Assembly (NCBI GenBank): GCA_002633005.1
Contig: NMRA01000327.1
Location: 19,037 to 68,917 of the forward strand
Direction: 5' to 3'
DNA: 49,881 bases
Origin: Phoronis australis
Taxonomy: Eukaryota > Phoronida > Phoronidae
Numbering within the stretch: position 1 is the stretch's first letter; each line of letters opens with the position of its first letter. Below are positions 34,647 through 46,600 of this stretch, piece after piece. Both the position numbers and the translations under genes were made by a program. Under the pieces are notes generated by a model, which saw only the letters and a program-made list of their open reading frames with translations, made no database searches and had not been told where the DNA came from.

Positions 34647-37600
34647 GTGCGTGTGTGTGTGTGTGCGTGTGTATGTATAAAAATCCTTTAGGCCATGGCA
34701 AAAAATACATTTTTGGGAAACATAACCCAACCTGTTTTGTATTCAATAATAAGGCCATACTTGACTACAAGATCATGTCTTTATTTTTAGAATTATGCGA
34801 TTTTAGTGAAATTACACTACATGTTACTCACTATTTATCACACGGCCCTCAGGGGTAAATGTCTTCAAATTGCTAGGGAGGGGAAGCGGTGGTCTACGAC
34901 TTAGGGTACTCAACTGTCCAGTCAGTGGTGGGCTGGGCTTCTCTTTGGCCAAGTTTGTTCTATAGTTCACATACAGTTGAGGAGCTGCAAAACAGAAACT
35001 TTGAAAGTGCACACTAGTGGAGCTGTAACACAGAAACTTTAAAAGTGAACACTAGGGGAGCTGTAACACAAAACCTTTAAAGCGGACACTAGGGGCTCTG
35101 TAACACAGAAACTTTTAAACAAAAGCGAACACTAGCAAAGCTGTAACACAGAAACTTTCAAAGTGAATACAGGGGAGCTATAAAATTGAAGCTTTCAAAC
35201 ACAAAAGCCACACCAAACAGTGATATGTGCCCTCAGTACACTGCACGTGGTACCTTTTTAAAGCTGCTTATTAGTTTAACATAAGGAATAAGGGCACAAC
35301 AATTTGACCATAAGGGGTAGCTGCAATAGTCAGAATCGACCAAATAGAGTTCATACCTCATCATTAAAACTAACATCAAATCAGACAAAAAGTTTGAGAA
35401 ATAAACAGTTTTCAAGGTTCGCAACAAATAAATGAAACATGCCACAAGAGTTGGTATGCAACATTTCAAGGTCAAGTCACTTCTTTTCATGAAGAATAAT
35501 GATCCTGATGTTTGGCAGATGCAAACTCAAGATAGACACATAATGAAATAGCAACACAGCACCTGTTGGAATCTGTTAAAAACTGATAGTTGTTATAATC
35601 TGACTGGTCCCAACACATTGCTCTAGTTTCAAGTTTCATTGAAATCCTTTTCCAGTTCTCTAGACAACATCCGGAAACTGTCTTGTCTCAAACAATAGTG
35701 AAAAGTGTTTAGACCAAAATGACCACCAGGGGAGGCTACAGCAGTCGAAAATGCCCAAAAATCAACTGAAAATTGACAAATTGTCCCAGAGTCAAGTTTC
35801 ATTGTGACTTGTCAGTTCTCCAGAAATCCCCAACAAAAGTACAGACAAAACCGTCCACTAGAGGGTGCTGCAGCAGTTGAATCTTCCCCAAAATTGACTG
35901 GTGCCAGCACATTGTCATCACACACCTCTCTGTAAAGCTTCATTGAAATCTGTTAACTGATTCTCTAGATATCATCCAGAAATGCCCTTCCCCAAAGAAA
36001 ACAGGAAAGCCCAGCCCCTCGATCTGCCCCTGTGGTGGGAAAGATTGAAAAGTGGCATCCACCGTCGTTCTAGTGATACCTTCCCTACACCCTTGTGCCA
36101 AATTTCATCAAGACCCAACCAGGATTTTTGAGATATCAAGTGGACATCTGGACAGGATGATGACAATATATGATCTTGTGTGTATTTGCGTGTATGCGTG
36201 CATGCTTGTACTATGTGTGCGGACATATAAAAACACTAGATGACTGGGAAATTAGAACAAAAAATAAGGTAATTCCCTCCATTAGATTACTGAAACTTGG
36301 AAACAAAAATTCATGAAAATGCTCTTACAATGAAGACATAGGAATTGCTATGCACTGCTTTTTGTTGAACAGACATCAGCACTGGCGGATTTAGAGGGGG
36401 GCCAAGGGGGCCATGGCCCCCCTAAAATTCTCCCAGATTTCATTTGGCAGTTCGGGGGTGTGAATGTCTGACGTGCAAAATCCTGGCTGATACTCTGCCC
36501 TGCCCCCCCCCCCCAACTCGAAATCCTGGATCCGCCCCTGATCAGTGGTGCATTGTGGCATATCGTATATGGCTGAACTTGATTCACTTTCTCGCGTCAG
36601 CCACATCAACCCTCTAGAACATTGCATTAGAACTTGATGACTTCTGGATTGCAAACCAATCGGAAATCTTAGCCTGTTGACGTGTCTGAACCAGCACAAT
36701 GCAGCCTGTGTCACCCCATAAAATACAAAATATTTCCTGAACATTTGGTCACAGGAATAACACGAAAACCTCAGACAACAGGATGGCTAGTGAATGGCTA
36801 AAAACAGTTGGATACTGCCACCCTCCAGATGCCCTGGTGTCCACTTGCTCACACCCTTCAACAAAATAGACTGTATCTTGACTGTAAAATTAACTGAATC
36901 ATGCTGTCACTAAGGAGACATAGTCAGAGGACGTTTATGCGAAATACATATTTTATGCTTTTAGGAGTGAGTTCATAAGCCTTTTAAATGGCAAGCTACC
37001 TGGTCTCTCTGCTCCAGTCTTCTTCTCGTCTATAAAACTTTTTAAGTCACCTTCAATATCACAGTGTTCTAACACCTGTCGCATCTGTTCATAATGCTGA
37101 AAGACAAAATTGAACAACTTTACTTTAATTCCAAGCAACACAAACTCAATTCTTTTGTAACACAACATTTGTTAGAACAAAAAGTTATTCATGAGATTTG
37201 CTTTTAATGAACAGAACTGTCCTCAAATTGAAATCATAGACAAAGTTTTAAAAATAGCACATTTTATACTTCTGCTAATAAAATTTGAATTCATTTTGAG
37301 CAACCAGATCAAATTACAGGAACAAATGTGAGCATAATTACTGGTGATAATAAACAAACACCTCCAAATTTCAAAATTTTCCCTTTGAAACAAAATCCTC
37401 AATTCTACAACAACTCTTTTAATTCATATGTGTACAATCAAGGCCCTTAGTTCCTTGAAGAACTATACCCGGCTTGTGAATGTTCACTTCAGATCCCAAA
37501 ATACAAGGCGGCAGATTCCTTTGCCTTAAATTCATAAACAGCACACTGTTTGTATTCTGTAGTATATTGAAATCCACCCGGTTAAAACAATTTTTATTCT

Positions 37601-40600
37601 TGATATTTTAGTCCATTCCAATAAACCTAGCAACGACTTAGCTTCACATGAAAAACCCACTTATTCATTCAAATATTCACCAGTCAAGCAGTACAAGAAC
37701 TTGACTGTTCATGTCATCTTGCATTACCGGAATAACATGGAAGAGAATTTCTTACAAAATGGCCGATAGTTGATTTACAGAAAAGGACCAAGATATTGAG
37801 AGTAGATGCTGGTTTGTTATTCAGAACTTAATTGGGATTTTTGGGACTCAACGATCATGAAGAATATTCTTGATTTGCAAGAATGTCTGCTTAGCAGCTG
37901 CTTAACCTGAACTGTCCAGACAACCTTGGATAATTAGGTGTGGCAGACGAAGCCAGCAAACAAAGTGATCAGAAATACAAGCCATTTTTATGTGAAAACC
38001 AAATGCTAAGTATAAATCTGAAAAAGGACACAGAACCAATCACCACACACGCAATAAACTATGTTCAACTCAGCCATCCGACTTCTTGCGATGACATTGC
38101 ACATGCTAGTTATAAGTGCAGGTGGTATACAACCTGCCCATTGTTAGTTCATTGCCTTGAGGTGATGATGCTGCAAAAATGTTTTACCGTAATCGTTCGG
38201 GTTAACGCCCATGTTCAGTTAACCGCCCATCCCCGACTTTAAGTGGATTTCCGATTTAACCGCCCACTGCTCGGTTAACCGCCCTCCCCCGATTTTTTAA
38301 GAGTTCCAGTTAAGCGCCCACCTCTCGGTTAAGCGCCCACCCCGACTTTTAAAGAATGAAGATTTAGCGCCTAGTGCTAAGGAAACGNNNNNNNNNNNNN
38401 NNNNNNNNNNNNNNNNNNNNNNNNNNNNNNNNNNNNNNNNNNNNNNNNNNNNNNNNNNNNNNNNNNNNNNNNNNNNNNNNNNNNNNNNNNNNNNNNNNNN
38501 NNNNNNNNNNNNNNNNNNNNNNNNNNNNNNNNNNNNNNNNNNNNNNNNNNNNNNNNNNNNNNNNNNNNNNNNNNNNNNNNNNNNNNNNNNNNNNNNNNNN
38601 NNNNNNNNNNNNNNNNNNNNNNNNNNNNNNNNNNNNNNNNNNNNNNNNNNNNNNNNNNNNNNNNNNNNNNNNNNNNNNNNNNNNNNNNNNNNNNNNNNNN
38701 NNNNNNNNNNNNNNNNNNNNNNNNNNNNNNNNNNNNNNNNNNNNNNNNNNNNNNNNNNNNNNNNNNNNNNNNNNNNNNNNNNNNNNNNNNNNNNNNNNNN
38801 NNNNNNNNNNNNNNNNNNNNNNNNNNNNNNNNNNNNNNNNNNNNNNNNNNNNNNNNNNNNNNNNNNNNNNNNNNNNNNNNNNNNNNNNNNNNNNNNNNNN
38901 NNNNNNNNNNNNNNNNNNNNNNNNNNNNNNNNNNNNNNNNNNNNNNNNNNNNNNNNNNNNNNNNNNNNNNNNNNNNNNNNNNNNNNNNNNNNNNNNNNNN
39001 NNNNNNNNNNNNNNNNNNNNNNNNNNNNNNNNNNNNNNNNNNNNNNNNNNNNNNNNNNNNNNNNNNNNNNNNNNNNNNNNNNNNNNNNNNNNNNNNNNNN
39101 NNNNNNNNNNNNNNNNNNNNNNNNNNNNNNNNNNNNNNNNNNNNNNAGTTTTTCAAACTTTTATTACAACCAATTTTAAAACTGCTCTCTGACTCAGAAC
39201 TTGACAGCTACATATAGTACGAGACCATAAATTTGATGTCTGACCTCTGCAACACGTGAAGCTTGCACGCGCGCACTTAAGCAGGGTCACATCTTGAAAC
39301 AGTTTTAATTCAAGTGGAGGCTTCGTGGTCACTGGTCGTCTGCGCACCGCAGGACGGCACGGGGCTATTACTCAGCAATTTTGTAAATTTAATAGTGAAT
39401 GACTAATCTGAGGGCAAGAGAACCTTTGTTGGTATCATCCGCTGTTATGACGTTTTCACAGTCATTTGGCAACGTGACGATGAAGCTCTTTGAAAAGGGC
39501 TACGCGTTCCGAGTATGAGTGTCGTGTCGGGATTTAGATCGCCAGGTAAGATTAACCGCCCAGGGCGGTTGACTGTCGTAATAAGCGCCCATTTTCGGTT
39601 AACCGCCCATCCCCTACTTTTGGTGGATTTTCGATTTAACCGCCCACTGCTCGGTTAACCGCCCTCCCCCGATTTTTTGGGTTCGCCAATTTAACCGCCC
39701 AGGGCGTTAACCCGAACGATTACGGTAAGAACAAAATCTACAGGAGTTGCCATTCAAGGCAGACTTAAATTGTCAAGAGGCTCATTTCAGTTAAACTACT
39801 AGGTTGTTATCTCAAGATTGACAGCTCGGGTAAATTTCCATCTTGACTCTCCAAAAAATTATCACATTTAAACAGAAACACTGACTATTTATGTCCAAGG
39901 CAATAAGCACATTCAATTAATACAGTACTCACGTCATCATCCTGGACACAAGTCTGTGACCCAAGGTTGGTATGGATCCACATCTCATTGCGAAGAAACT
40001 GAATTCTACTTTCTTCCAGTTCTTGAAATCTCTGAAATCAAATACGAAATAACATGTTATCTATTTGTAAATATTAATTAAAGGAAAATTTTACCTTAAA
40101 GAATTTCAGGCCAATTTGGCAAATTTTGCTTACTGCAATAGGTAATTTGAGTCTTTTTGTTAAATTTGTATGTAAAAAGGCTCCGACTGAAAATCTGTGA
40201 GCAACTTGGCCATTATGAGCAAGGGATCATAATTTATTCAGACTGGTTGATATAATTACCGAGCTTGTTCACAGCATCACACTTCGAGTGTGAAGAAATG
40301 CTATTTTCATAAATTTCGGCTATACAGAAATCACCTTAGGATTCAAAATACTTTTTTGTAGCAAGCAAAATACGCCAAATTGACTGAAAAAGGTAATGCA
40401 TAGTGCTGAAAGCACCCGCGACAGCACCGTCAATGGCGATATGCAGAAATCTATTAACCTATTTGCCAAATTTCATGAAAATCTATCAACTTCAGTAGGT
40501 AGAACAGTATGGCAAATGCAAAGAAAAGCTAAATGGACACAATAGGTACGTTTTCCGTGAAATTTCACAATGATCCTTTGAGCGGTTTGGCAGAGAGTTT

Positions 40601-43600
40601 GAGTTAGACTGTATTATGACAGTAAGCGGATAGCAATACCATGTTTTTACAGCCAGTTTAGCTCACCAGAAGGGCTACTGACAAATTATTCTCATGATAA
40701 TACATAACAGGAGATGGTACTTCAAAAGCGTCAATCCTGAGCAGTATTGCAAATCACAATCAAAATATATATGCCCAGTCTGCCTACACGACAAGCATTC
40801 TCCATGGAGATTTCCCACTCCTTCCTAGCATCTTCTAAGCTGACTGAACAGTTGTTATAGTGTGAATCTGTAACAAAGAGCACAAAAGTATTTTACTCTT
40901 ATGGGTACTTCCAGTATGGCATAGCACAGACCTCAAAACATCCTGGTCAGTTTTCACTCAAACCAGCCACAGTTCACTAGAGTTGCATGTTTATATAAGA
41001 GCAACGTGGAGTGTTAAAATGCACCCACGAATGCACCGCAGATGGTGCACTTCAAGGGTTGCTCATTTGTATCATAAAAATGGCCACTAGAATGCGCAAA
41101 AACAATGAATCCATCCGAAAACGGGAGCATGCCATCGCGTCTTTTATAGAAAGCTATACACCAAATTTCATAAAAATCTGACAAGGAACTTCAGAGGAAC
41201 AAAGGAAAATAAAAAAATGGAATTGCCACTAGGGGGCACAGTCTTCGTGGCATCCGCCTGAAAGTCGTCATCGTCTGTTGTTACCTTCATATAAATACAC
41301 TTACTGAAGTGCGTTTAGAAGATACAGCTATGGGCGCAAAACAAAACAAAACTACCACTAGAAGGCGCCAAAGTAGTCGAAGTCATCATTGTCAACCGTC
41401 CTTTTCACACTGAGAACATATACGCCAATTTTCAAAATCATCCTGAGAATGGTTTAATAGAGGGGTGGACGCAAAAAACAGACTGAAAAACAGCAATAAG
41501 GGCCACTAGGTGGCACAAAATACCTCAATTCCATCAGAAAATGGGAGGATAGCATCATCTCACCAATAGATGCTTATATTCCAAATTTTATGAAAATCCG
41601 TCGAAGACCTTTAAAGATACAGGTAAACGTAAAAAACTAAAATTGCCACTAGGGGGCACACCAGTAGTCCGGTCCATCCGAAATTCGTCGTCATCCGTTG
41701 TCAGGAACAGATCTGCCAAATCTCATCAAGATCTTGAGAGGGATTTAAGAGATACAGCTGCAGACGTCAGATGACGGACACCCAGACAGACAGAGATGAC
41801 GGCAATATGCACCCACATAATATTATAAATATGTGGGGGCATAAAATTGAACTCACAAGTCTGTTACTTAAACACACCACCCAATACATGTGACCCTCTC
41901 TCTAACTCTGAAGAGTTTTGCTTGCCAGGAAATGAAGTAAATGCTTAACTTTCAACACAGAAATTGCCTGAAGAAGGAGTGCTGTTGAATTAAGTGCTAA
42001 ACACAACCAAAAGAGTTTGACATTTTAGAAAAGAAAGCCAGCAGTGGTCCGTCACTTAGGTACAGATTCATGTTAATGACAAGAATATCTGATCAGTAAC
42101 AGCACATGCAAGAGTCAAATAAAACAATGACTTGGACTTAACTGCTTGCTAATCACAGATAAGTGAATTGCACTAATTGTTTTGGAATTGGGAATTCTTT
42201 GTAGTTTTGTAGTTGTCGCTTTTACAGTAAGTGAAAGAAGCCATGGAACACATTCAGCATTTTTAAAACTGAATTAAATAATAACTGAATTGATTTGACT
42301 TACTTTTCTCTCTGAGAAAACAAAGTTAACATGACAGCAAAATGTCAAACAATCAAATTTACAGTTCTGAGCAAACAGGACTGAAACTTTACCGGCTTTT
42401 TCAGCATCTGACGAGCATTTGTCTTTCCTTGACTGTATCTGTAAGAACAGAATTTCCTCAATGCATACTAATAAGTAAAATAACAAATAAAATAACACTA
42501 TGAAAATGATTTCATTGATTTCTTTCACGGAAAAATTAAGTTCAACAACAATTTAAGTTGCAGTTGAAATTAAAGACCTTGATTCTTCACAAAGCAATAG
42601 TACAGTCGTAGTGATGGACTACGTACATGACAACCTGATTACAGTCTATTCAAGTCTACATGGTTGGCAATTTTGAAAAGGCATATTTTGAAACAGTGCA
42701 CATAGTTGTTTTCTCAAAATAAATGAGGTTTTCAACAACCAGAGGGTATAGAGGGCCATGTAAATCACATGCAAGTGCCTTGACGTAGCAGTGAAGCCAC
42801 AACACCTTTCTTACTCCCGTACAGTGTAACAATAAGAAGTTCTGGCAAAACCACTGCAGTGCCAGGGGAGGTCCTGCAAACTGAAATGAGACATTAAAAC
42901 TGATGCAACGAGGCAGCGGTCAGAACTTGGAGGACAACCGATAGTAAAATGATTACCTTTTCAAGCTCCTTGGTGGAAGCACTGGCTGAGAACTTGGTTT
43001 GGTTACATTGAAGAGATGCCTCTTCTTCAGCCTTACACTTGGATTCGCACAGTTTTTTGGCCTGAGAGTAAAACAAGAAATATTAATAGACAGCAAAATC
43101 TCCAGTTGTATCATGTGCGTGAGTTAAGAGAATTATCATGAGGAAGCAAAATACAATAGAGAAAACCAGTAAATAGTATTTTCAACACTCCTCAATCCTG
43201 CAAAAGTGTAGTAAGCATACACGTTATTAATATTGGACATAGCATAGATGAACTCAGCAAGCAACAAAGAAAATTGGCTTTTGATGAGTCACCAAATTGC
43301 AACGTTTTCCTGTTGCTCCCAACTTGTTCGATTCTATAGCCCAACAACAAGTTTACCCCTGTAGCCAATATCTTACATGACTGATTAACTCCATTCTGGC
43401 ATTTACAGTTGGAGAGCCAGCTCTCTTTTGTTCGATAATTGCTATAATCTCCAATAAGATCGTATCTAGCCTGACTGGGCTGTGCTGTTAAAAATGGAAG
43501 TTAAGTTATAACATATATGAACATAAACCAATACCATTTCTGAATTTCTTGTCAAATGCTGATCATGTTTAGTTTTTGAATCACCAAAATCGCCCAACTA

Positions 43601-46600
43601 CAACAGAAGTTAAGACAATCCATTCTGCCAGGTTTCAACAACTCTTTGAAGCCTGGGAGATAATTGGCCTGCTTGTTGTCATACGGGAGGTAAGACTGTG
43701 CTGGGCAGTTAACAAAGGAGCCAGATGTTATCGCATGTTCAGAACCCCTCACATCTGGAAAACTTGGAAGTCTAGAGGATAACAAGGTATAGCCAGCTGT
43801 ACAGTGACACTGGGTTGTGTAGAGGATGATGACACGGGACAGCCAGCCGTACAGGAACAATTGGATGTATAGAGGATGGCCAGAGATAGCCAGCCAAACA
43901 GCCAGAAATTGGATGCGTAGAGGATGGCAAAGGATATCCAGTTGTACAGTGACACTTGAATGTATCAGTGCTCAACACAGGCGAAACTGCCCACTTAAAA
44001 ATACGAGTGAGGACATATTTGCTGCTCGATTCCCGGATTTGCGCTGTAAAAAAATTGGCGACCAAAAAAGCGTTAGATGTCGACTCATATTTATTTTTTC
44101 CACTTACTAGTATTTTCGATCATTTCACTTGCAATCCAAACCGCTGGTCATCTTGATAGTGTCTTCTCTCGGGGGTCACTCACATCTACAAGGTGCCCGC
44201 AGGCCGTGTACCAAAAACTGCGGATAGGAGGTACTTTTTCAGCAAGTTTTGCGGGACACGCGCAGGGTCATATAGGCCCTAAATTTCCATTTCGTCACCA
44301 CTAAAAGCCAACTGCATTGGCCTCATACCCGCAAAAGACACACTGGCCATCTTCCTACAGAAAAGTCTACCGCGTAAAAGGGGGTGGGAATTATCAGACC
44401 TAGCACCCGTAATAGGGGGTCTCTCAGCAATTTTTGATACACGCCTGCCGGCACCATGTCAGTATGAGTGACCTGCCCGGGCGTCTTCTGCAGCGTAATA
44501 AAGAATGGCCGGAGTTTTTAAAATTGATACTTACCAGGTCTAAAGTCTACGTCAGCCTCTCATACTACATAACAAATTATTTCTTAAAAAGAACCATGAT
44601 TCTTTTCTTGCAGTTTTAAGACCCATATCCCAGCCTTGCTCACATCTAAAGCCAAAGTAACAGGTACTCTACATGACATTTTGTGACCAACTTTTTCCAT
44701 ACCTAGGGCACATAATCATTGCCAAATGAGAAAATTCGAATCACCCAATAATGGAATTCTGCACAAAGTCGAGGTATTTCGAGGCTTTCATTTCATGCAA
44801 AATTAGATATTGAATAAGTGACCAACATTATTAGAAACAAATTTTTTGATGTAAAATTTACACTGCATCATTCCTCGCGCATCAATGCATCATTTGGCCT
44901 GAGCATACAATGCCCCATGGAAGTTTTTGACAGGAAGTTTTAAAAATTCTCAAATTGTTTGAGTTGCAAAAGTTTGAAGACCACAAACAAATGGAGGGAG
45001 TTTGAACTTAAGATTTATTTTGTTTGCATTTTTAACGACTGACGATATTCGTTTGGCAGGTCAGCCACAGAATTTTGGCAAGTATTTTCTAACATGTATT
45101 TCTGCTATTTCAAACTCCGTAATAGTACTTGAGCAAACGTGTCAGATAGAGAGCACCACTTTAACTTACACGTCTGCAACTATCCTTACGGTCATGAGAA
45201 ATCTATTGAACATCCAATAGGGATCATAATAGTTCAACTTCAAATTAAGGTAATGGGTGAGCAGGGAGAGTCTCTGACTCAGGGGATGAGTGCGCACATC
45301 TAGATTACCAAGCTTGCCAGAACTTTATCACCGTTAATTTGAATGTTCAAATGGCAATTATTAAGAGGACGTGGGACATTTCACAACAACTTGAGGAAAA
45401 CATTGGAAGTGATAGCTGGGCGCAGTCGGACATGTGGCTGTCAGTTGTTGCGACGACCAAAACAAGCCACAAAACTCCTTTCCATGCCTTTCAAACAACA
45501 GGAATGAGATAATTTTTCAACTCTTATTTTACTGTTTTTCACTCGTATTTTTGGACATTTTCTTGCTTATTTCAAGCCCTGTGTGTAGAGGATGTCAAGG
45601 GATAGCCAGCAGTACTCTGACGTGGCTCATATACTTTCCGCTATCTAAAGCAATCCCCCAGGCATCCATTAAATGTCCAGGCACCCTCCATTCCATAAAA
45701 TTTATTCATTAACTGCACTGTACATATTAGTACAGGACAATTGAATGGATAACCATTTAAGTTTGCTCCTTATTAAGATCAAATTTAACTCGTAAAGCAA
45801 CCACTGAAACCACTAGACAATGTAAACTTGCCAGTCATGTATACAACACTTCCTGTCAGGCAATCCTCCATTGTATTAACTTACGTCCATTGTCTTCTTG
45901 TACAATTGTTGTTTAGCAGTCTGGTACTTCCGAACATCGTCTTCAACCTTAAAATTAGATTTGTACACAGTTTGCTATGCCAGAACTTACGATAGTGTAA
46001 AAAATATGAATATAAAGCCAATCATTCATACGCCTTGACTCTTATGAAAACAGCTCATGTATACATATCAGCTTCTTAATCTCTCAAGTTACCATGACTA
46101 CACTCATGAGCAACTGAAAACAATGGGTCAGGTGTGCTTGAAACAACACAGCTTTCATGAACCTAAGACAATATAATTACGTAGGTATGAATGACGTTGT
46201 TGGTGATCTTTAAATACGACCTAAGACCTACATCTGAGTAACTGAATGATTTTGCATTGCGCAATTAGTACTTACCTGTTTTCGTACATTCTTCTGATGG
46301 TCAGAAAACTGCAGTGTTTTCGTCACCTGGTCATTCAGATTGTCAGAAAATTCACCGTGCGATTTACTAATAGCTTCAGTTTGATGCTTGATTTCGTCCC
46401 AAGACTTACGCAGAGACCTGCCAAACATACAAGTGTTGCGTTTTACACCAATAATATCCATCTTAAAAAATAAATTCTCATAAGAAAATAACAATTAAAA
46501 TAATAATAAGTCCACAGTCAGGATATCTGGCAACAAGATTAGGTACACAAATTCTGGACACAGAACTGATATGACTACTATGAGAAGACATTTTTGTTTT

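Noticed and set aside
34564-34858. Frames of alternating Cys-Val or His-Thr
   Set aside because: They are translations of the (GT)n microsatellite.
38374-39192. Two long frames across the gap
   Set aside because: They consist almost entirely of unknown residues from the N run.
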